Assembly: GCA_934717555.1 (NCBI GenBank)
Contig: CAKUYY010000064.1
Coordinates: forward strand, 1 to 8,085
Source of the DNA: an uncultured Clostridium sp.
Lineage (GTDB): Bacteria; Bacillota; Clostridia; Oscillospirales; Acutalibacteraceae
Direction: 5' to 3'
Length of the DNA: 8,085 bases
Below are positions 1 through 4,784 of the stretch, one piece after another. The stretch's first letter is position 1. Each line of letters begins with the position of its first letter. The notes under the pieces are model-generated. The model ran no database searches. It saw only the letters and a program-made list of their open reading frames with translations, and was not told where the DNA came from. Position numbers and translations under genes: made by a program.

Positions 1-649
1 CAAAGTCGAAGTCTGTTGGGGTGAGGGCCAGCAGTTCCCCCTCCCGGATACCGCACCAGTAGAGCATTTCAAAGGCATAGTAGGAGAGGGGCTTGTCCAT
101 CATAGCGTCAGCGAATTTCAGATACTCCGCTTTTGTCCAGAACAGCATTTCCCGGCCCTTGGCCTTGCCCATGTTGCCCACCTGGGCGGCGTGGTTGACT
201 TTCAGATTGTAGTGCTTCACCGCATGATTGAAAACGGCGCTCAACTGATTGTGAAGCGTTTTCAGATACACGGGGGAGTAGGGCTTGCCGTTCTTGTCCC
301 GGTAGTTCAGCATTTCACTCTGCCACGCCATGACCTCTTTGGAGTGGATTTCGCTCATTTTCCGCTTTCCAAAGTAGGGCACCAGCTTCTTGTAGAGGAT
401 ATGCTCTTTCGTTCCCCAGGTGTTCGCCTTGATACGGCCTTTCATGTCTGCGGCGTAGAGCGCCACGAAGCTCTCAAAGGTCATATCCAGGTCGGCGGTC
501 TGCTGTTGCAGGAACGTCCGTTCCCACTCCAGCGCCTCCCGCTTGGTCTTGAAGCCCCGCTTCATCTTCTTTTCCTTTTTGCCCGTCCAGTTCTCAAAGT
601 AAAAGGACGCATACCATGTTCCCTTGGCCTTGTCTTTGTACGCTGGCAT
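1..649 (-). CDS. int: Tyrosine recombinase / integrase of a mobile element (C-terminal part beyond the window)
   Basis: Site-specific recombinase expected to integrate and excise the element at the 3' end of guaA. The first 216 residues are visible and the frame stays open to the window edge, so the gene is cut by the window and not shown to be broken. Residues 1-55 look like the AP2-like arm-binding domain (KGTWYASFYFENWTGK, then KTKREALEWERTF). Residues about 57-155 resemble the SAM-like core-binding domain (TFESFVALYAADMKGRIK). The catalytic domain begins near 170, and the box with the first catalytic arginine is visible as YWCGIREGELLAL with Arg202. The His-x-x-Arg and Tyr boxes would lie beyond position 1. 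The ATG at 649 follows AAGGAGGG by 6 bases. That site overlaps the stop codon of the excisionase-like gene, so the two genes are probably one transcript with coupled translation. Sampled stretches look richer in G+C than much of the purine block, which fits transfer. The family assignment is firm; the subfamily is not determined. Confidence 0.95.
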   Translation of the reverse strand, partial: MPAYKDKAKGTWYASFYFENWTGKKEKKMKRGFKTKREALEWERTFLQQQTADLDMTFESFVALYAADMKGRIKANTWGTKEHILYKKLVPYFGKRKMSEIHSKEVMAWQSEMLNYRDKNGKPYSPVYLKTLHNQLSAVFNHAVKHYNLKVNHAAQVGNMGKAKGREMLFWTKAEYLKFADAMMDKPLSYYAFEMLYWCGIREGELLALTPTDFDF

Positions 650-655
650 TTTCTT

Positions 656-663
656 CCCTCCTT
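656..663 (-). promoter_or_regulatory. Ribosome binding site of int, overlapping the xis stop codon
   Basis: On the minus strand AAGGAGGG lies 6 bases before the int ATG (649-647) and shares two bases with the TAA stop of the upstream small gene (664-662). This fixes the integrase start and suggests translational coupling. Confidence 0.8.
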
Positions 664-850
664 ACTGATTTTCCCGCAGTCCATAGAACTTTTCCTCGAA
701 GTAGCGCCTGCTCACCCGTCCGGGGATGGTAAGGAAACCTTTCTGCTTCAGCTCCTCGTTCATCTCCCGCACCAGCTTGTAGGCGTAGGGCTTGGAGATA
801 CCCAGCGCCCCGGCTACTTCCTCGGCCCGTACAAACAGCTCTTTGCTCAA
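662..850 (-). CDS. xis: Small excisionase-like DNA-binding protein, TTG start, 62 aa
   Basis: Probable recombination directionality factor. It would bend DNA near the attachment site and turn the integrase toward excision. The protein is small and basic and has one winged helix-turn-helix-like unit: FVRAEEVAGALGISKPYAYK (about residues 6-25), a helix REMNEELKQKG, then a wing-like tail TIPGRVSRRYFEEKFYG. This matches the general look of helix-turn-helix excisionases beside Firmicutes integrases. The start is taken as TTG at 850-848 because AAGGAGGTG lies 6 bases upstream. An in-frame ATG at 898 lies upstream of the predicted transcription start (about 896) and has no ribosome site, so the longer 78-residue reading is unlikely. 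The stop is 12 bases before int, so both are read from the promoter at 903-932. The excisionase role rests on position, size and fold pattern and not on a recognised family signature; a small transcriptional regulator is the alternative. Confidence 0.8.
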   Translation of the reverse strand: MSKELFVRAEEVAGALGISKPYAYKLVREMNEELKQKGFLTIPGRVSRRYFEEKFYGLRENQ

Positions 851-856
851 ATACAA

Positions 857-865
857 CACCTCCTT
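857..865 (-). promoter_or_regulatory. Ribosome binding site that sets the TTG start of the excisionase-like gene
   Basis: AAGGAGGTG on the minus strand is a near-perfect anti-16S match. It ends 6 bases before TTG (850-848), and no ATG lies at a usable distance downstream. This is the main reason for choosing the short, TTG-initiated protein. Confidence 0.8.
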
Positions 866-873
866 ATTGTTGG

Positions 874-957
874 TTCGCAAAATTGTTAATGCCGACATCC
901 TTATTATACATTCGCATGGTTGTTAATGTCAAGAGTTTATTTCGCAATTTTGTTAAT
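874..957. repeat. Three 17-bp operator-like direct repeats, TTCGCAnnnTTGTTAAT
   Basis: The copies are at 874-890, 911-927 and 941-957. They are identical at 14 of 17 positions and vary only in the middle three bases (AAA, TGG, ATT). Each copy is also an imperfect dyad, TTnnCAn-nn-TTGnnAA, as expected for a dimeric helix-turn-helix repressor. Copy 2 fills the spacer of the xis-int promoter, copy 1 lies just after its expected transcription start, and copy 3 lies between the two divergent promoters. A degenerate fourth copy (TTCGC at 973-977 plus TTGCG) falls in the spacer of the regulator promoter. The array sits immediately upstream of the XRE regulator gene, so the regulator is the natural candidate ligand. 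The repeats are seen directly; the binding protein is inferred. Confidence 0.85.
903..932 (-). promoter_or_regulatory. Promoter of the xis-int operon with perfect consensus hexamers
   Basis: On the minus strand, TTGACA (932-927) and TATAAT (908-903) are separated by 18 bases. Both hexamers match the sigma-A consensus exactly. Transcription should begin near 896, leaving a leader of about 46 bases before the TTG start of xis. Operator copy 2 (911-927) covers the whole spacer and one base of the -35 box, so a bound repressor would exclude RNA polymerase. Confidence 0.85.
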
Positions 958-964
958 TTTCTTC

Positions 965-993
965 TTGCATATTTCGCTTATTTGCGCTATACT
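965..993 (+). promoter_or_regulatory. Promoter of the XRE regulator gene
   Basis: TATACT at 988-993 is a good -10 box. TTGCAT at 965-970, 17 bases upstream, matches only the first half of a -35 consensus, so the promoter may be weak or need help. Operator copy 3 ends 7 bases before this -35 box, a position where a bound regulator could contact polymerase, and a degenerate copy lies in the spacer. Expected start of transcription is near 1000, giving a short leader with GGCGGTGG as ribosome site. Confidence 0.6.
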
Positions 994-1015
994 ATTTTCA
1001 AAGGCGGTGGAACAT

Positions 1016-1573
1016 ATGACAGTAGGAGAAAAAATCAAGAAAATCCGCACATTTCGGGGTATGACGCAAAAGGAATTGGGGCTGGCTATCGGCTTTGAGG
1101 AAAAGGGAGCGGATAACCGTATTGCCCAGTACGAAACGAATTACCGTGTGCCCAAGAGGGAGCTGCTGGACAAGATTGCCCAGGCCCTGCGGGTAGACCG
1201 CCAGAACTTCTATACGGTTCAACCTGGCTGTGCCGAGGACTTCATGCGGACGTTCTTCTGGCTGGACGAGGACAGCCCTGGCTCCATCCGTCTGTTTCAG
1301 CTTGTCCGCAATCCCGGCAAGATAGGGGCCTCCGATGATACCGCCGTCCGATACAACGACACGGACGACTGGCCCGCTCAACCTCCCGTGGGTATCTACT
1401 TCAACTATGGCCTTGTGGACGAGTTTATGAGGGAATGGCTTTTGCGCCAGCAGGAGCTACACGCCGGGGAGATTACCAGGGAAGAATACTTTGAATGGAA
1501 AATCAACTGGCCGCTTACTTGTGATGACAGCAAACGGTTTGACAATTATGTTCCTTGGAGAAAAGAAAAATAG
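1016..1573 (+). CDS. XRE/Cro-family transcriptional regulator of the mobile element, 185 aa
   Basis: Probable repressor that controls the element's excision genes. Residues 4-62 form a lambda-repressor-like helix-turn-helix: VGEKIKKIRTFRGMTQKELG, then AIGF, a slightly long linker EEKGADN, the recognition region RIAQYETNYRVPKRE, and a closing helix LDKIAQALRVD. Residues about 70-185 are a C-terminal region that I cannot assign. It is acidic and rich in aromatics, with FFWLDEDSPGS, a helix LVDEFMREWLLRQQELHAGE and the patch EEYFEWKINWP. No LexA-type serine protease or metallopeptidase motif is visible, so induction by self-cleavage is not indicated. The start at 1016 is chosen because AGGCGGTGG lies just before it and the -10 box at 988-993 lies after the upstream in-frame ATG at 920. 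The gene diverges from xis-int across the operator array and converges on guaA. Its stop codon touches the long terminator hairpin. DNA binding is confident; the target and the signal sensed are inferred. Confidence 0.9.
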   Translation: MTVGEKIKKIRTFRGMTQKELGLAIGFEEKGADNRIAQYETNYRVPKRELLDKIAQALRVDRQNFYTVQPGCAEDFMRTFFWLDEDSPGSIRLFQLVRNPGKIGASDDTAVRYNDTDDWPAQPPVGIYFNYGLVDEFMREWLLRQQELHAGEITREEYFEWKINWPLTCDDSKRFDNYVPWRKEK

Positions 1574-1628
1574 GGCAAGCAAAACCGCCCTGCTGAATTT
1601 GTCGTTCAGCAGGGCGGTTTGCTTGCCC
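1573..1628 (-). terminator. Very long hairpin terminator between the convergent regulator and guaA, strongest leftward
   Basis: Arms 1573-1597 and 1605-1628 pair over 24 bases with one bulged A, around a 7-base loop (TTTGTCG). On the minus strand the hairpin is followed by TATTTTTCTTTT, a good intrinsic terminator tail. On the plus strand it is followed only by TTTGCAATC. It therefore appears bidirectional but is best placed to stop transcription leaving guaA. The left arm begins on the last base of the regulator stop codon. Confidence 0.85.
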
Positions 1629-1667
1629 TTTGCAATCATTCTCTTGTGTGACCGGGTTGAAACGAAT

Positions 1668-1685
1668 AGTATCAAACCAGTATCA
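1668..1685. repeat. Pair of 7-bp direct repeats with 11-bp period, possible integrase arm or excisionase sites
   Basis: AGTATCA occurs twice, starting at 1668 and 1679, about one helical turn apart so that both copies face the same side of the DNA. They lie about 60-90 bases from the predicted crossover, a usual distance for arm-type or excisionase sites. Two seven-base matches in AT-rich DNA can also arise by chance. Confidence 0.4.
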
Positions 1686-1706
1686 CAAGGCAAAGTGACA
1701 GGTCAA

Positions 1707-1729
1707 AAACCCTGTATTCATGCGGGTTT
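1707..1729 (-). terminator. Small hairpin just downstream of guaA, possible terminator
   Basis: On the minus strand AAACCC (1729-1724) and GGGTTT (1712-1707) pair around an 11-base loop. The T-run continues by two bases to give GGGTTTTTG. The stem is short and the tail is mostly inside it, so termination would be weak. It lies about 16 bases past the guaA stop codon and could be the first terminator that guaA transcripts meet. Confidence 0.45.
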
Positions 1730-1744
1730 GCGCCGTTTTGACGC

Positions 1745-1759
1745 TCATTCCCACTCAAT
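1745..1759. other. att: Predicted attachment site core at the 3' end of guaA
   Basis: On the minus strand the last guaA codons and stop read ATTGAGTGGGAATGA (Ile-Glu-Trp-Glu-stop). The 3' end of guaA is a known target of genomic islands and conjugative elements that use tyrosine integrases, and the integration duplicates the end of the gene so that GuaA stays intact. Here an integrase module abuts an intact guaA, as that model predicts. The second copy would lie at the far end of the element, outside the window, so the exact core and crossover cannot be fixed. Confidence 0.65.
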
Positions 1760-3286
1760 AGTTGCCGGGGGCTTAGAAGTAATATCATAAACCACACGAT
1801 TTACATTTTTTACTTCATTTACAATGCGGTTAGAAACCTTTTCCAATATTTCATAAGGGATTCTTGCCCAATCCGCTGTCATAAAATCTGTGGTAGTTAC
1901 TCCACGTAGGGCGATGGTGTTGTCATAAGTACGTCCATCTCCCATAACACCTACGCTTTTAATCCCAGTAAGCACAGCAAAATATTGGTTGATAGAACGC
2001 TCTAGTCCTGCATTTGCAATTTCTTCACGGAAAATAGCATCCGCATCCTTCAAAATCTCCAGCTTTTCTTCGGTGATATCCCCCATCACGCGCACTGCCA
2101 AACCGGGACCTGGAAAAGGCTGTCTCCATACCAAAAAGGACGGGATTTCTAATTCTAATCCTACCTTTCGCACTTCATCTTTAAAAAGATCCCGAAGCGG
2201 CTCGATAATTCCCGTAAACCCAATATCCTCTGGCAAACCGCCGACATTATGATGGCTTTTAATCACTGCCGCCTCTCCAGTTCCGCTCTCCACTACGTCT
2301 GGATAGATCGTTCCCTGGCACAAATAATCCACATGGCCAATCTTTTTAGCTTCTTCCTCAAAGACCCGGATAAATTCTTCTCCGATAATCTTACGTTTGC
2401 GTTCTGGCTCTGTCACTCCGCTCAACTTTGTCAGGAAACGATCTTGAGCGTTTACTCTCACCAAATTCATATCAAACTGTTTGCGGAAAATTTGTTCCAC
2501 TTCGTCCCCTTCATTTTTACGAAGCAGGCCATGATCGACAAAAATACAAGTCAACTGTTTCCCCACAGCTTTATGTACCAAAACCGCAGCTACTGAGGAA
2601 TCCACACCACCGGAAAGACCACATAAAACCTTTCTATCGCCGATTTCTTCTCTCAGTTTTTCGATGGTCCGAGTGACGAATGAGGACATAATCCAATCGC
2701 CGGTGCATCCGCATACTTGATAAAGGAAATTTTTCAGCATTTCATTTCCTTCTACTGTATGTTCTACCTCCGGATGGAACTGGAATGCATAGAGCTTACG
2801 ATCCGAATTCTCCATGGCCGCTATCGGGCAATCCTCACTGTGACCGGTAACAGAGAATCCCGCGGGGACTTCAGCGATATAGTCCGTATGGCTCATCCAG
2901 CAGACACTGGAGGAAGACAATCCCGCGAACAAACTGCTATCCTTTGAGAACTGGACAGGGGTTTTTCCATATTCCCGTACCTGGGAACTCTTTACCACTC
3001 CACCCAATGTATAAGCCATTAGCTGCGCGCCATAACAGATTCCCAATACCGGGATACCCAGGTCGAATAAAGCTGCATCGCACCTAGGTGCTTTTTCCTC
3101 ATATACACTGTTGGGACCTCCTGAAAAGATAATCCCTTTATATTCGCCTTCTGCAATTTCCTTAGCAGTTATTTTATAAGGTTTGATCTCACAGAACACG
3201 TTGCAGTCACGAACACGTCGGGCAATTAATTGGCTATACTGTCCGCCAAAATCCATGATCAGGATTTTTTCATTGACAAAGTTCAT
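1745..3286 (-). CDS. guaA: GMP synthase (glutamine-hydrolysing), 513 aa
   Basis: Converts XMP, ATP and glutamine to GMP in the cytoplasm, the last step of guanine nucleotide synthesis. The N-terminal class I glutamine amidotransferase domain has GICYGAQLM with the nucleophile Cys84 and FQFHPEVEHT with His171 and Glu173. The ATP pyrophosphatase domain has the P-loop LSGGVDSS at 224-231, FVDHGLLRKNE and the substrate loop KSHHNVGGLPE. The C-terminal dimerization and XMP-binding part has PFPGPGLAVR and ends ITSKPPATIEWE. The ATG at 3286 is chosen: AAGGAG (3303-3298) would overlap an in-frame GTG at 3298 but suits the ATG, and the 513-residue product matches the usual family length. All domains are complete. 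It is the last gene of the purine operon, 126 bases after purA. Its final codons are the presumed attachment site of the element to the left, yet its end is the normal one, so integration has not damaged it. Confidence 0.98.
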   Translation of the reverse strand: MNFVNEKILIMDFGGQYSQLIARRVRDCNVFCEIKPYKITAKEIAEGEYKGIIFSGGPNSVYEEKAPRCDAALFDLGIPVLGICYGAQLMAYTLGGVVKSSQVREYGKTPVQFSKDSSLFAGLSSSSVCWMSHTDYIAEVPAGFSVTGHSEDCPIAAMENSDRKLYAFQFHPEVEHTVEGNEMLKNFLYQVCGCTGDWIMSSFVTRTIEKLREEIGDRKVLCGLSGGVDSSVAAVLVHKAVGKQLTCIFVDHGLLRKNEGDEVEQIFRKQFDMNLVRVNAQDRFLTKLSGVTEPERKRKIIGEEFIRVFEEEAKKIGHVDYLCQGTIYPDVVESGTGEAAVIKSHHNVGGLPEDIGFTGIIEPLRDLFKDEVRKVGLELEIPSFLVWRQPFPGPGLAVRVMGDITEEKLEILKDADAIFREEIANAGLERSINQYFAVLTGIKSVGVMGDGRTYDNTIALRGVTTTDFMTADWARIPYEILEKVSNRIVNEVKNVNRVVYDITSKPPATIEWE

Positions 3287-3297
3287 CCTATTTTCCA

Positions 3298-3303
3298 CTC
3301 CTT
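3298..3303 (-). promoter_or_regulatory. Ribosome binding site that decides the guaA start
   Basis: AAGGAG on the minus strand runs into TGG and is 11 bases from the ATG at 3286 (8 if the match is counted as AGGAGTGG). The in-frame GTG at 3298 overlaps this site and so cannot be served by it. Confidence 0.65.
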
Positions 3304-3354
3304 ATTTGTAAAACTTCTTAAATTCCCCGTTCATTTCCATAAAGCATGTATGAA

Positions 3355-3389
3355 GGGAGCCCGCGGTGCATGAGCGCCGTCGGGCTCTC
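3355..3389. other. Strong hairpin in the purA-guaA gap without a T-tract
   Basis: GGGAGCCCG (3355-3363) pairs with CGGGCTCTC (3381-3389) with one G-T pair. Inside it, CGGTGC and GCGCCG pair around the loop ATGA, with a single bulged T. The stem totals about 15 pairs and is very G+C-rich. No T-run follows on either strand, so it is not a standard terminator. It may stabilise or process the operon RNA, give partial termination before guaA, or be a dispersed repeat. The rest of the 126-base gap shows only the guaA ribosome site. Confidence 0.55.
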
Positions 3390-3412
3390 TGAACTTTTAG
3401 AAATGATACCTT

Positions 3413-4693
3413 TTATCCCCGAAAAATGATGTCGTCTCGGGCTGGTCCATTGGAAACGATACCAATCGGAATCCCAATTTCCTTTTCCGCAAATTCAATG
3501 TATTTCCGGCAGTTTTCTGGAAGATCCTCATATTTTTTAATCCCGCGAATATCACATTTCCAACCGGGAAGCACTTCCAAAATAGGCTTTGCTCTCTTTA
3601 ATTTGGTAGTAGAAGGGAATGTATCAATACGCTTACCATCCAGCTCATACCCTACACATACCGGAATTTCATCCAGATATCCCAAAACATCCAGTACGGT
3701 AAAGGCTATGGTTGTAGTACCTTGTACACGGCAGCCATAACGGGTGGCGACCAAATCCAACCATCCCATTCTTCTGGGCCGTCCAGTCGTCGCTCCATAT
3801 TCTCCACCGTCTCCGCCTCGTCTGCGCAGCTCATCGGCTTCTTCTCCAAAGATCTCGCTGACAAACTCGCCAGCTCCCACTGCGCTGGAATAGGCTTTTA
3901 CTACGGTAATGATCTCTTTGATTTCATAGGGAGGAATGCCGGCTCCCACTGCGCCATAACCTGCAATTGTATTGGAGGAAGTTACCATTGGGTAAATACC
4001 AAAGTCCGTATCCTTGAGCGCACCCAATTGGCCTTCTAACAAAATGTTTTTGCCATCTTTTACCGCCTGATGCAGATAATCGAAGGTATCGGCTACATAA
4101 GGGGCGATTTGCTCCTTATATTCCATTAACTTCTGGAAAATTTCCTCTTCCGCAAGAGGTTCTTTATGATATAAGTTTTGTAAAGTAGCATTTTTCAGCT
4201 CCAGTACATGCTTGAGTTTTTCCCGCAGGCTTTGCTCATCATCGTATAATTCATTGATCTGAAAACCAATTTTGGAAACCTTGTCCGCATAAAAAGGCGC
4301 TATTCCTGATTTAGTAGAACCAAATTTTCGGGAAGACAGACGTTCTTCTTCATATACGTCAAACAGCACATGATATGGCATGACGATCTGTGCCCGATCT
4401 GAAATTAGAATATTGGGTTTCGGCACGCCTCTGTCTTCCAAGGATTTCATCTCTTTGACGAAATTTTCCACACTGAATGCCACACCATTGCCAATGATAT
4501 TGGTAATATGATTATAAAACACCCCGGAAGGCAACTGATGCAATGCAAACTTCCCATAATCATTGACGATCGTATGGCCCGCGTTGCTTCCACCCTGAAA
4601 GCGAATAACGATATCGGATTGGGCTGCCATCACATCCGTGATTTTACCCTTTCCTTCATCGCCCCAGTTGGCGCCTACACTTGCGGTTACCAT
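3413..4693 (-). CDS. purA: Adenylosuccinate synthetase, clostridial variant, 426 aa
   Basis: Joins aspartate to IMP using GTP, making adenylosuccinate, the first committed step to AMP. The N-terminal phosphate-binding loop WGDEGKGKITD (catalytic Asp12), FQGGSNAGHT (His40) and the GTP-side motif TTGRPRR (302-308) are intact, and the length is normal. Several IMP-pocket positions differ from the E. coli and Bacillus enzymes. The usual EGAQG reads EGQLG (220-224), so the conserved glutamine is shifted by one. The arginine of the KVARRG segment, which reaches the neighbouring subunit's IMP, is lysine (Lys141). AGGVATG reads AGYGAVG. An insertion gives RRRGGDGGEYG before TTGRPRR. From memory, related sequences occur in many Clostridia, so this is a lineage type and not decay. 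The start ATG has GGAGTG ten bases upstream. The gene follows purB by 91 bases, and PurB acts on its product. Confidence 0.97.
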   Translation of the reverse strand: MVTASVGANWGDEGKGKITDVMAAQSDIVIRFQGGSNAGHTIVNDYGKFALHQLPSGVFYNHITNIIGNGVAFSVENFVKEMKSLEDRGVPKPNILISDRAQIVMPYHVLFDVYEEERLSSRKFGSTKSGIAPFYADKVSKIGFQINELYDDEQSLREKLKHVLELKNATLQNLYHKEPLAEEEIFQKLMEYKEQIAPYVADTFDYLHQAVKDGKNILLEGQLGALKDTDFGIYPMVTSSNTIAGYGAVGAGIPPYEIKEIITVVKAYSSAVGAGEFVSEIFGEEADELRRRGGDGGEYGATTGRPRRMGWLDLVATRYGCRVQGTTTIAFTVLDVLGYLDEIPVCVGYELDGKRIDTFPSTTKLKRAKPILEVLPGWKCDIRGIKKYEDLPENCRKYIEFAEKEIGIPIGIVSNGPARDDIIFRG

Positions 4694-4718
4694 TTGTTTC
4701 TATCACTCCATCTAATGA

Positions 4719-4745
4719 GCTTCTCCTTTGTTACAGAAGAGAAGC
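4719..4745. other. Short hairpin in the purB-purA gap
   Basis: GCTTCTC (4719-4725) and GAGAAGC (4739-4745) are exact inverted repeats around a 13-base loop. No T-run follows on the operon strand, so termination is not suggested. It ends about 10 bases upstream of the purA ribosome site and could affect message stability or access to that site. Confidence 0.4.
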
Positions 4746-4784
4746 CTTGAAAAATAAGGATTGACTTCATATTACAATAAACCT

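Larger units (their letters stand above)
1629..1744. other. Terminal non-coding segment of the mobile element next to the attachment site
   Basis: No convincing gene is present in these 116 bases. They hold two direct repeats of AGTATCA (1668-1674 and 1679-1685), a wide inverted repeat GTCAAAA/TTTTGAC (1702-1708 and 1736-1742), and a nested hairpin at 1707-1729. This layout fits the arm region of an element end, where the integrase N-terminal domain and the excisionase bind. The repeats are seen; the roles are inferred. Confidence 0.5.

Noticed and set aside
521..529. A nine-base match (GAGTGGGAA on the minus strand) inside the integrase gene to the presumed attachment core at the guaA end.
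   Set aside because: It encodes Glu-Trp-Glu in the conserved ALEWER stretch of the arm-binding domain, and GuaA also ends in Glu-Trp-Glu. The match stops where guaA reads TGA, so it is best explained by shared residues and not a second attachment site.
191..889. A 232-codon open frame on the plus strand across int and xis.
   Set aside because: It lies antisense to the well-supported integrase and excisionase frames, has no ribosome site, and its Leu/Pro-rich product resembles no family. It is a shadow of the GC-rich coding strand.
920..1015. A 32-residue hydrophobic N-terminal extension (FAILLIFFLHISLICAILF) on the XRE regulator that would look like a membrane segment.
   Set aside because: It would be translated from the operator and promoter region, upstream of the -10 box at 988-993. 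The ATG at 1016 has its own ribosome site directly before the helix-turn-helix domain.
1491..1790. A 99-codon open frame on the plus strand over the terminator and the guaA end.
   Set aside because: It runs through the long hairpin and into guaA antisense and overlaps the regulator gene in another frame. No start signal is visible.
3287..3412. A possible purine riboswitch before guaA.
   Set aside because: The gap has one hairpin but not the three-way junction core or conserved loop sequences of the purine riboswitch, and no terminator/antiterminator pair is seen.
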